Source: CAYNRA01 sp046293395
GTDB taxonomy: Bacteria > Bacteroidota > Bacteroidia > Cytophagales > Spirosomataceae
Direction: 5' to 3'
Length of the DNA: 64,000 nucleotides
Assembly (NCBI GenBank): GCA_046293395.1
Contig: JBKBOU010000002.1
Location: 124,001-188,000 of the forward strand
Shown: piece by piece, positions 53,654-60,803 of the stretch
Layout: each line of letters starts with the position of its first letter
Position numbering within the stretch: position 1 is the first letter of the stretch
Notes under the pieces: generated by a model
Databases searched by the model: none
The model's input: only the letters and a program-made list of their open reading frames with translations
What the model was told of the DNA's origin: nothing
Position numbers and translations under genes: made by a program

Positions 53654-53674
53654 TTCGCCCCTATGGGGCTAAAC
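53654..53674 (-). repeat. REP palindrome R2 (outer right)
   Basis: TTCGCCCC..GGGGC palindrome, a G/C-changed variant whose 5' flank is the inverted copy of the L1 flank. Confidence 0.75.
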
Positions 53675-53694
53675 GGAATTAAGAAAAACACAAA

Positions 53695-53726
53695 TATGAA
53701 AATTGAACGGAAAGAAATAAAGATAA
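53695..53726 (+). repeat. Junction repeat copy B
   Basis: It matches the true start of the DUF262-HNH gene (copy C) at 30 of 32 positions. It lies directly before the Fic gene. Confidence 0.85.
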
Positions 53727-53734
53727 ACGAATGA
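53696..53734 (+). CDS. 12-residue frame MKIERKEIKINE, remnant of the nuclease start
   Basis: Thirteen codons from ATG to TGA copy the first codons of the DUF262-HNH protein (MKIELKEIKI). The stop overlaps the Fic ATG as ATGA. This is either a relic of gene rearrangement or a small translated leader that couples Fic expression. I cannot tell which. Confidence 0.4.
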   Translation: MKIERKEIKINE

Positions 53735-54282
53735 AAAATATAGATAAACAAAGCTTAGAAAATGCGTATAGATTATTTGAAAGTGGCGATATTTCTAAAA
53801 TAGAAATCGGCACCACCAAAGGCTTGCAAGATATACACATCTATTTGTTTGCTGGTTTGTATGAATTTGCCGGCAAAATTCGTACACAAAATATATCCAA
53901 AGGGGGATTTAGATTTGCCAATGCGTTGTATTTAAAGGAAGCTTTGGCAAAAATAGAACTTTTACCTCAGTCCAATTTTGACGAAATTATTGTCAAATAT
54001 ATAGAAATGAATATTGCACATCCTTTTATGGAGGGTAATGGAAGAAGTACCAGAATATGGTTAGATATGCTTTTGAAATCAGCGATAAAAAATGTGGTCA
54101 ATTGGCAAAAAGTAGATAAAATACGTTACATGCAAGCTATGGAACGAAGCCCCATAAACGATTTAGAGCTAAAAACACTCCTTTTTCAAAATCTTACCAG
54201 TGACGTGGACAACCGGGAGATTATATTCAAAGGAATCGAGCAATCTTATTTTTATGAAGGCTACAAAAAAGAAGATATATGA
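53731..54282 (+). CDS. Fic-domain protein
   Basis: The 183-residue protein has a Fic domain, which usually transfers AMP or another nucleotide part onto a target protein hydroxyl. The full active-site motif HPFMEGNGR (97-105) is intact, followed by STRIWLDMLL. The upstream segment YEFAGKIRTQNISKGGFRFANA matches Fic proteins of the cell-filamentation type. I do not recognise an inhibitory S/TxxxE(G/N) helix at the start with certainty, so it may be an unpaired or in-trans-controlled Fic. Its start and stop each overlap a junction repeat by ATGA, and it is fused by overlap to the DUF262-HNH nuclease gene, so the two are co-translated. Confidence 0.9.
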   Translation: MKNIDKQSLENAYRLFESGDISKIEIGTTKGLQDIHIYLFAGLYEFAGKIRTQNISKGGFRFANALYLKEALAKIELLPQSNFDEIIVKYIEMNIAHPFMEGNGRSTRIWLDMLLKSAIKNVVNWQKVDKIRYMQAMERSPINDLELKTLLFQNLTSDVDNREIIFKGIEQSYFYEGYKKEDI

Positions 54283-54309
54283 AAATTGAACTGAAAGAAA
54301 TAAAGATAC
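54278..54309 (+). repeat. Junction repeat copy C (true nuclease start)
   Basis: This copy includes the ATG and first ten codons of the DUF262-HNH gene. It is the likely source of copies A and B. Confidence 0.8.
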
Positions 54310-55361
54310 GCGAGGTCGCAAATGGCTATTTCAACGATAACGAAGAAGGAGTTGTTGGCTTTGGTGGCAAGCTAAACATCCGCCCAAAATACCAACGTGA
54401 ATTTGTTTACAAAGATAAACAGCGTGATTCTGTCATTGAAACCATTCAAAAGAACTTCCCGCTCAATGTCATGTATTGGGTAAAAAACGAGGACGACACG
54501 TACGAAGTTCTGGACGGACAACAAAGAACCATCAGTATTTGTGAATATGTTTCGGGCAGTTTTTCTTTACATTCCATGTATTTCAATAACCTAACAGATG
54601 TAGAACAATACCAAATTCTGGAGTATAAATTGATGGTTTACTTCTGTGAAGGCAACGACAAAGAGAAATTAGATTGGTTTAAGACCATCAACATAGCAGG
54701 CGAAAAACTCACGGCTCAAGAATTACGAAATGCTATTTATACGGGAACTTGGCTGACAGAAGCTAAAAAGTATTTCAGTAAAACGGGCTGCCCTGCTTAC
54801 CATATCGGTAGCGATTATTTGACGGGTTCACCTATTCGACAAGATTATTTAGAAACGGTGCTCGGTTGGATAAGCAAAGACAATATTGAGCAATATATGG
54901 CGCAAAATCAACACAAGCCCAATGCAAGTGAATTATGGCTTTACTACACCAGTTTGATAAACTGGATAAAGGTGGTTTTTCCTAAATATCGAAAAGAAAT
55001 GAAAGGCATCCAATATGGTTTCTTATACAATACCTATAAAGACCAAAATTTTGATGCTAAAAAATTAGAAGAAGAAATAACGCATTTAATGCACGATGAA
55101 GACGTTACGAAAAAATCAGGTATTTATGAATACGTTTTGACGCGGAATGAGAAGTATTTAAACATCAGAACATTTACAGACAAACAAAAACGGGAAGCTT
55201 TTGAACGACAAAAGGGAATTTGTGTAAAATGTGGTGTTGAATTTGAAATCAATGAAATGGAAGCAGACCACATAACTCCCTGGCATGAAGGAGGAAAAAC
55301 GATTGCAGAAAATTGCCAAATGCTGTGTAAACATGACAATCGAATAAAGAGTGGAAAATGA
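54279..55361 (+). CDS. DUF262 plus HNH nuclease protein
   Basis: The 360-residue protein joins a DUF262 domain (ParB/GmrS-like) to an HNH nuclease. The DUF262 motif is DGQQR (79-83), preceded by RPKYQREFVY. The C-terminal nuclease shows zinc-finger-like cysteines (Cys315, Cys318, Cys346, Cys350) around the HNH core: Asp330-His331 in ADHITPW, Asn345 in ENCQMLC and His352. DUF262 proteins such as GmrSD, BrxU and SspE use nucleotide-driven recognition of modified or unmodified DNA. With the upstream adenine methyltransferase this suggests a restriction role. Its ATG overlaps the Fic stop. The layout is clear, but the target is unknown. Confidence 0.88.
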   Translation: MKIELKEIKIREVANGYFNDNEEGVVGFGGKLNIRPKYQREFVYKDKQRDSVIETIQKNFPLNVMYWVKNEDDTYEVLDGQQRTISICEYVSGSFSLHSMYFNNLTDVEQYQILEYKLMVYFCEGNDKEKLDWFKTINIAGEKLTAQELRNAIYTGTWLTEAKKYFSKTGCPAYHIGSDYLTGSPIRQDYLETVLGWISKDNIEQYMAQNQHKPNASELWLYYTSLINWIKVVFPKYRKEMKGIQYGFLYNTYKDQNFDAKKLEEEITHLMHDEDVTKKSGIYEYVLTRNEKYLNIRTFTDKQKREAFERQKGICVKCGVEFEINEMEADHITPWHEGGKTIAENCQMLCKHDNRIKSGK

Positions 55362-55541
55362 GAACAAACATAAAAGATACCAAACAACCATGCTCCCCAT
55401 TAAGCAGGATGAACTACTTTTCAATAAACTCCATCTCTCCTTTTCTTTTTCAAATATAGAAATTCCTTTTTTCTTGCAGACATTCCCTTTTTTCCTATCT
55501 TGGTAATCAACTCATTTTTCATCTTTTCCCCATTTCTATCA

Positions 55542-55946
55542 ATGAAAACCATCTTAACCACTGGCTTAGTATTCTTCGGTCTTTTCCTCTCTCACTGCTC
55601 GTTCGGACAAACGCAATCCGAGCTAAACCAAGATGCGTACAATGACTATCTACGTGCAGACAAACAGCTCAATTCTGTCTATACTGCCGTTTTAAAAAAA
55701 TATAAATCTGACCTCGTATTTATCAAAAACCTCCGCGAAGCACAACGCATCTGGATTCAGTTTCGTGATGCTGAAATGCGCGCAAAATATCCTGAACGTC
55801 CCGCTGGGGAGTACGGCAGTGTACAACCCATGTGTTGGCATATTTACTTACAAGAATTAACAGAAGAACGAACTGCAAAACTCAAAATATGGCTTTCAGG
55901 AACAGAAGAAGACGATGTTTGCGCAGGTTCCGTTCAAGTAAACTAA
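55542..55946 (+). CDS. LprI/DUF1311-like secreted protein
   Basis: The 134-residue protein has a signal peptide ending about SFGQ (residue 23). Its mature part matches the lysozyme-inhibitor LprI/DUF1311 family: ELNQDAYNDYLRADKQLNSVY, then IKNLREAQRIWIQFRDAEM, with cysteines in QPMCWHIY and DDVCAGS that could pair. Some members block lysozyme, but most are untested. I start it at MKTILTTGLV (55542), which begins the signal peptide. A near-consensus box TATCTTGG lies about 45 bases upstream. It ends at a strong terminator. Confidence 0.83.
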   Translation: MKTILTTGLVFFGLFLSHCSFGQTQSELNQDAYNDYLRADKQLNSVYTAVLKKYKSDLVFIKNLREAQRIWIQFRDAEMRAKYPERPAGEYGSVQPMCWHIYLQELTEERTAKLKIWLSGTEEDDVCAGSVQVN

Positions 55947-55972
55947 TCTACCTAAAACGCTAATAAACAGGG

Positions 55973-56014
55973 AAGTCAAGTATCTCATTTTCAGACAAAT
56001 GAGATACTTGACTT
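55973..56014. terminator. Perfect 18-bp bidirectional terminator
   Basis: Bases 55973-55990 and 55997-56014 (core GTCAAGTATCTCATTT) pair without mismatch around a 6-base loop, followed by a T run. It ends at the stop of the converging zinc-ribbon gene. Confidence 0.9.
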
Positions 56015-56465
56015 ATTTTTTCTTTAACTTCTGGATTAATTTAAGTAAGCTTTCCCTATTTTTTGCTTCATGGTAAAACTTGGGCAATCGTTCCAAAAGT
56101 GTAAAATGAGTTCGTTCATTGCTTTGTCGCTGTTTAGCAGCGATGTATTTCTCTAAATAGCTCAAATGCGCATCATTCAATGCCCAAAAGACATCATCTC
56201 TGAAAGTAGCAAAATACCACAACTTGGCTTGAAAATAAATATGGGCTGAAACCTGCATTGGGACACGTTTTCCAAAAAACCCAATAGAGGTACTCACCGT
56301 TTTAAAAAAACCACAACATTGACAAACCAACTTTGCTTTCGCATGTGCATAGTCCACGGTTGCCCATGCTTTTCGTTGACAACTTGGGCAATGTACAGCA
56401 ACCTTTTGGTTAAAATCGGTCAATCTTAGATTTTGATCTTGAAATCGAGAAGTTTCTTTTTCCAT
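56013..56465 (-). CDS. Small zinc-ribbon protein of unknown function
   Basis: The 150-residue cytoplasmic protein contains a four-cysteine zinc ribbon: CPSC near residue 26 and CQCC about 20 residues later, in a fold recalling TFIIB-type ribbons. The rest is basic and helical, ending in a lysine-rich tail. I do not recognise a named family. I start it at MEKETSRFQ (56465); an ATG four codons upstream is also possible. Confidence 0.7.
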   Translation of the reverse strand: MEKETSRFQDQNLRLTDFNQKVAVHCPSCQRKAWATVDYAHAKAKLVCQCCGFFKTVSTSIGFFGKRVPMQVSAHIYFQAKLWYFATFRDDVFWALNDAHLSYLEKYIAAKQRQSNERTHFTLLERLPKFYHEAKNRESLLKLIQKLKKK

Positions 56466-56578
56466 AATCCAACACATTTTGAATACTACAAGATTTTTGT
56501 CCTTCAGATTAATTCGTAAATTTCAATAAATCGAGATAAAAAGATAGAATTTACCGAAAAAATAGTTCTTTGCGACGT

Positions 56579-56586
56579 TATTTTTG
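56579..56586 (+). promoter_or_regulatory. Possible -7 box for the MreB-like gene
   Basis: TATTTTTG fits the consensus and would give a leader near 100 bases. A second near match (TACCTTGT) lies nearer the ATG at about 56642, so the true start is uncertain. Confidence 0.4.
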
Positions 56587-56695
56587 AGATACATTTAGGA
56601 GAAATTTATTTTTCCTTCAATTCATCTTTAGTTTCTCTACCTACCTTGTAAGGTGAAGCTTACATTAGCAAATCGCACCCCACCTTCAAGAAAAA

Positions 56696-57721
56696 ATGAC
56701 CCTTCATCCAATAAAACCCATTTACGTAGGCATAGATTTAGGTACAGCCAACACGATTATCATTGATAAAGAGCGTGTTAGACTGCAAGAACCTTCCATT
56801 GTTGCCTTTCGTTCCTCAGATACCTCACTTGTTGCTGTTGGTCAACAAGCCCTGGCAATGCACGAAAAAACACCTGCTTTTTTTAAAACTATCAAACCTT
56901 TAAAAGATGGTGTTATCGCAGATTTTTCGTCTGCTCAACAAATGCTTCGTGGATTTGTCGAAAAAACAACACTTACAAAGCATCGTTTCGGAAAAAAAAT
57001 CTTTCTTATTTGCATTCCCTTCGATACCACAGAAGTAGAAAAGCGCGCCGTGCATGATTCTGCACAGGGAGCTGGTGCAGATGAGGTTTGGTTAATTTTT
57101 GAACCTATCGCAGCTGCTATTGGTATTGGGCTAGACATTTTTAAGCCGCAAGGTCAGATGTTGATAGACATTGGCGGTGGAACAACCGAGGTGGCTATTT
57201 TGTCTATGGCTGCTGTGGTTCGAAATCAATCGCTCCGATTGGGTGGAAATACCTTTGACAAAGAGATTGTAGAAGGAGTTCGGCGACAATTTAATTTACT
57301 CATCAGTGAGCGAATGGCTGAGCGTGTCAAAAAAGAAGTGGGTTCAGCGGTACATCATTTGGATGGGAATATTTCCAAAAAAATGCAGCTAACAGGAAGA
57401 GATTTGGCGAACGGATTACCCCGCGCCATCGAGATTTCACACTGCGAAGTCGCTACGTATCTTGACCGCTCACTCGCACAAATTGAACGAAGTATCGTTA
57501 AAACATTGGAGCAATGCCCGCCCGAACTTTCCGGTGATATCTTTCAAACAGGCATTACCCTCACGGGAGGTGGTGCGTTGCTTCATGGAATGGTACAAAG
57601 AATACAGCAAAAAGTACAAATACCTGTTCGTATCACGCCAGAACCACTACTTTCGGTGATGCGGGGAATCCATCATACCTTGCAACTTTTACCACAAATT
57701 CCGCCTTATATTTTTAAATAA
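56696..57721 (+). CDS. MreB-like actin-family protein
   Basis: The 341-residue protein is full-length for MreB, which forms membrane-bound filaments that guide cell-wall growth. Nucleotide-site segments are GIDLGTANTIIID, the phosphate loop DIGGGTTEVAILS and the adenosine motif LTGGGALLHGM. KPLKDGVIADFSS is also MreB-typical. It is divergent from the standard form in the loop after the first strand. The usual partner mreC is absent, and the next genes are a response regulator and a histidine kinase. It may be a second MreB copy with a special role. Classic MreB elsewhere in the genome cannot be seen from here. Confidence 0.85.
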   Translation: MTLHPIKPIYVGIDLGTANTIIIDKERVRLQEPSIVAFRSSDTSLVAVGQQALAMHEKTPAFFKTIKPLKDGVIADFSSAQQMLRGFVEKTTLTKHRFGKKIFLICIPFDTTEVEKRAVHDSAQGAGADEVWLIFEPIAAAIGIGLDIFKPQGQMLIDIGGGTTEVAILSMAAVVRNQSLRLGGNTFDKEIVEGVRRQFNLLISERMAERVKKEVGSAVHHLDGNISKKMQLTGRDLANGLPRAIEISHCEVATYLDRSLAQIERSIVKTLEQCPPELSGDIFQTGITLTGGGALLHGMVQRIQQKVQIPVRITPEPLLSVMRGIHHTLQLLPQIPPYIFK

Positions 57722-57731
57722 TTGCAACAAT

Positions 57732-58415
57732 ATGCTACGACTACTTTTAATTGAAGACGAGCCCAAAACCGTGCAATCGCTAAAGAGTAGCTTGGAAACC
57801 AATGGTTTTGAGGTGGATATTGCCTATGACGGCGATATTGGCTCCATGTTGGCACGTAAAAACCCCTACGATGTCATTATTTCAGATATTATTTTGCCAT
57901 ATAAAAATGGATATGAAATCGTAAAGGAAATCCGGGAATCTGGCTCTTCTACACCAGTTATCCTTCTTACCGCCCTCAGTTCTCTTGACGAAAAACTAAA
58001 GGGTTTTGATGTCGGAGCCGATGACTACCTCATCAAACCATTTGAACTCAAGGAACTCATTGCCCGAATCCGGGTGGCTACAAGACGGACAAATTCCTTG
58101 CACATTGCTTTCAAAAAATTGCAATTTGATGACCTTGAAATGAACCTTGACACGAAGACCGTCACGCGTGGAGATCAAGCAATCCCCCTGACAGCCAGGG
58201 AGTTTGGGCTGCTCGAATGTTTACTTAAAAACCAAGGAAGGGTGCTTTCCAAAGAAGAATTATTGGATAAAGTTTGGCAAATGGACGCTGATGTCACCAC
58301 AAATGTAGTGGAGGTTTTCATGAATTTACTCCGCCGAAAAATAGACAAAGATTTCCCCAATAAGCTCATCTATACCATTTATGGAATGGGCTATGTTTTA
58401 AAGAAAAATCCGTAA
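57732..58415 (+). CDS. OmpR-family response regulator
   Basis: The 227-residue protein has a receiver domain with acidic pocket EDE (8-10), phospho-acceptor Asp52 in IISDIILP, Thr80 and Lys102 in LIKPFEL. It is followed by an OmpR/PhoB winged-helix DNA-binding domain (TAREFGLLECLLKNQGRVLS, DVTTNVVEVFMNLLRRKID). The kinase gene follows after two bases and the MreB-like gene precedes it by 10, so one signal pathway may control the set. Confidence 0.94.
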   Translation: MLRLLLIEDEPKTVQSLKSSLETNGFEVDIAYDGDIGSMLARKNPYDVIISDIILPYKNGYEIVKEIRESGSSTPVILLTALSSLDEKLKGFDVGADDYLIKPFELKELIARIRVATRRTNSLHIAFKKLQFDDLEMNLDTKTVTRGDQAIPLTAREFGLLECLLKNQGRVLSKEELLDKVWQMDADVTTNVVEVFMNLLRRKIDKDFPNKLIYTIYGMGYVLKKNP

Positions 58416-58417
58416 GT

Positions 58418-59398
58418 ATGTGGCAGACTAAATTCCCTCTTTTTTCCCTCCTTTTTATTTTACTAGCTAGTGGTTTGGGGGCTTGGTTATGGACTTCCTT
58501 TGCACTTTTCTTTTACCTCCTTTTTTGCGCAGTACCTCCGTTTTTTATCTTTTATTATTTCCAACAAAAAGAACAAAGAAACAGGGACGAAATGGTCGAT
58601 ACGATTGCTTCCATTTATCCTAAAAATGTGGAAAAAAGACTTTCAACGGATGAATCTGACTCCCATAAAAACATTAAAATAGCCATCAACGACTTACTAG
58701 ACAGAATCGAGGGGGCGTTCCAATTGCAACAAACTTTTATTTCTAATTTTTCGCATGAGCTTAAAAATCCCCTCATGAAGATGGTTTCTCAACTCGAAAT
58801 GGCAATCCTGAAAGAACGTGACCACGCTGAATATCAACGCATTATACGTTCTGTATTGGATGACTTGAAAGAACTAGGTCATCTATCAGATACATTACTA
58901 GAACTTGCCAAAGTAGGCAATAACCAAACAGAATTTATACCCGCCTCCCTGCGCATCGACGAATTACTTTTTGATGCGCGTGAATATTTACTGACAGGCT
59001 CCCGTGACTGCCGGATTCGCATTGATTTTGCAGCAGATGCCCTCACAGAAGAGGACTTGACCGTGCTCGGAAATGCCCATTTATTGCGAACCGCATTTGT
59101 AAATTTAATGGAAAACGGGTGTAAATTTTCGTACGATGGCGTTGTCCATGTACGTTGTGGCAGAGAAGAAAATTTCGTTGTTGTTTCTATTAAAAACAAA
59201 GGATTTGGGATTAAACCCTCAGATATTCCCCATTTGTACGACCCGTTTTTTCGGGCAGAAAATACGACTTCCTACAAAGGATATGGCATTGGACTTCCGC
59301 TGGTGCATCGGATTATTCGGCATCATAAGGGAGATATTCGGGTTTTTTCTGTGGAAAATGAAGAGACAGACTTTCAAATTGTATTACCGATGCCTTAA
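58418..59398 (+). CDS. Sensor histidine kinase with short membrane part
   Basis: The 326-residue kinase has two close N-terminal membrane helices (about 8-26 and 28-47) with almost no periplasmic loop, so it probably senses the membrane itself or a partner protein. The dimerisation domain carries His113 in SNFSHELKNPLM. The ATP lid has NLMENGCKFSYDG (N box), NKGFGIKPSD (G1), PFFRAENT and GYGIGLPLVHRI (G2). It pairs with the upstream regulator. Confidence 0.93.
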   Translation: MWQTKFPLFSLLFILLASGLGAWLWTSFALFFYLLFCAVPPFFIFYYFQQKEQRNRDEMVDTIASIYPKNVEKRLSTDESDSHKNIKIAINDLLDRIEGAFQLQQTFISNFSHELKNPLMKMVSQLEMAILKERDHAEYQRIIRSVLDDLKELGHLSDTLLELAKVGNNQTEFIPASLRIDELLFDAREYLLTGSRDCRIRIDFAADALTEEDLTVLGNAHLLRTAFVNLMENGCKFSYDGVVHVRCGREENFVVVSIKNKGFGIKPSDIPHLYDPFFRAENTTSYKGYGIGLPLVHRIIRHHKGDIRVFSVENEETDFQIVLPMP

Positions 59399-59496
59399 TC
59401 ACAAAAAAAACATATTTATTTATTGCTTATTTATATTTCATTCAGTTCTCCTTCAGTCTTGTTCGGTAGATTCGTAGCATAAATACGGCAAATCTT

Positions 59497-59838
59497 ATGA
59501 AATATCCAACGCAAGAAGCAAGCAAAGATTTATTGCACTATACCAATTTCCTCCTTTTCTTAGCTACCATCGGGCAAACAGCTTGGCTTTTATTGACAGA
59601 CCAACCTATGGACGAAGTTTCTTGGACATGGGCAGCTACTGCGATTGCTTGGTTTTTGAGTGCTTTCGTTTTTAGCTGTAAATACAGAAATATCTATCCA
59701 AATCGGTCTTTATTAACTATCCAAATACTCACACTGATTGGCTTTTATCTCGCAGCAACGCACCAACAAAGAGCTACTTGGTTGTTTCTTGGTCTTTTCT
59801 TAGCCGTGATTTTATTGCTTGTCATTATCACGGATTAA
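59497..59838 (+). CDS. Small four-helix membrane protein
   Basis: The 113-residue protein has four hydrophobic segments (about 16-32, 45-60, 72-87 and 93-111) and no other motif. It is not recognised. It lies 98 bases after the kinase gene with no terminator between them, so it may be co-transcribed as a partner of the sensing system. It ends at a terminator. Confidence 0.65.
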   Translation: MKYPTQEASKDLLHYTNFLLFLATIGQTAWLLLTDQPMDEVSWTWAATAIAWFLSAFVFSCKYRNIYPNRSLLTIQILTLIGFYLAATHQQRATWLFLGLFLAVILLLVIITD

Positions 59839-59840
59839 AA

Positions 59841-59884
59841 AAAAGCACTTAAAAAAGACCCTAAGACCTCGTTTAAGTGCTTTT
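59841..59884. terminator. Bidirectional terminator
   Basis: A 13-bp perfect stem (core GCACTTAAA) with an 18-base loop and A/T flanks lies between the membrane-protein gene and the converging ATP-grasp gene. Confidence 0.75.
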
Positions 59885-59915
59885 ATCTGACTGAAAGTCA
59901 AAAATGAGATTCAAA

Positions 59916-60773
59916 TCAATGAATTAATGTATGTGCGGCTTGTGTAAAATTACGGGCGAATTGTTCTCCGAACTCAAAATACAAGTCAGGTTCAATCAAT
60001 TCAATTTCCATTAAATAGAAATCACCTTGCATGAAAACACCATCTACACGCGCATACAAAAGTGATTCAGGAAATTGCGCAAGCACTGCCTCTGCTGCCT
60101 CCAAATGTGCCAAAGAAGGAAGGAAAGGCGCATATTGACCACCGTATTGGCGCTGTACCCGAAAATCTCCTGCTTTGGGTAGTTTCTTGATGGCGTGTGA
60201 TAATTTCTTGTTGAAATAAATGAGTGAATACTCTCCATCCGACATAATCTCAGGCAAAAAAGGTTGAATGAGTTGATCTGTTTCTCCGACCAACGTAGCC
60301 CAGTCTTTTTCATTGATTTCGGCGATATTCAACCGATGCGTCTCGTACGAACCCGCAGAAATTGCAGGTTTTACAACGATTTCAGTCCACCCTTTTTCTT
60401 TTAACTGTTCCCAAGAAACTGCTGTTTCTCCTTTTGGTGAAAACAACGTAGGGATAATCGGAACACCTTGTTGCTCAAACGATTGCAGATAAAATTTATG
60501 GGCATTTCGACGAATAGTATCTACGGAATTCCACAGTGGAATACCCCAATTTTCAATTCTAGTGAGCCAAGCTTGAAAAGCATCTGCTTTCACGAAATAG
60601 TCCCATGTATTTCGGATAATGAGGGCATCAAAGCGTGACCAGTTCACGTCAGGATTATCCCAAATAACAGGTTCGGCGTCTATTCCTAGTTCACTAAAAA
60701 AAGGAATAATTTGTTGGTCAGCTTCAATCAGTTGAGGCAGGCGTTCACACGTGACTAGACCTATTTTTTTCAT
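59916..60773 (-). CDS. ATP-grasp ligase, RimK/glutathione-synthase-like
   Basis: The 285-residue protein is an ATP-grasp carboxylate-amine ligase of unknown substrate. The N-terminal part begins KKIGLVTCERLPQL. Core segments include IIRNTWDYF, NSVDTIRRNAHKFYL, the grasp lysine region IVVKPAISAGSYET, and metal-site acids in YARVDGVFMQGDFYLMEIELIEPDLY. Proteins of this group make peptide-like bonds in small molecules or proteins. It is the last gene of an operon with a metalloprotease lipoprotein and a beta-barrel, which hints at an envelope or peptide role. Confidence 0.83.
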   Translation of the reverse strand: MKKIGLVTCERLPQLIEADQQIIPFFSELGIDAEPVIWDNPDVNWSRFDALIIRNTWDYFVKADAFQAWLTRIENWGIPLWNSVDTIRRNAHKFYLQSFEQQGVPIIPTLFSPKGETAVSWEQLKEKGWTEIVVKPAISAGSYETHRLNIAEINEKDWATLVGETDQLIQPFLPEIMSDGEYSLIYFNKKLSHAIKKLPKAGDFRVQRQYGGQYAPFLPSLAHLEAAEAVLAQFPESLLYARVDGVFMQGDFYLMEIELIEPDLYFEFGEQFARNFTQAAHTLIH

Positions 60774-60803
60774 TTATACTTTCTTCGCATTAAAAAATTC
60801 CAA

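Larger units (their letters stand above)
53052..53674 (+). mobile_element. REP-RAYT element with paired inverted REPs
   Basis: Two REP palindromes on the left (53052-53072 and 53102-53122) and two inverted ones on the right (53608-53628 and 53654-53674) enclose a tyrosine transposase gene. Inner copies share the 16-base AGCTCCGTAGGAGCGA. Outer copies share the 15-base GCGAACTGTTTGTAG in opposite orientation. Known REP-associated transposases (RAYTs) are flanked in this way and act on REP hairpins. Confidence 0.8.

Noticed and set aside
53052..53674. CRISPR-like spaced repeats
   Set aside because: Only two copies per side, palindromic, in inverted pairs around a transposase; this is a REP arrangement.
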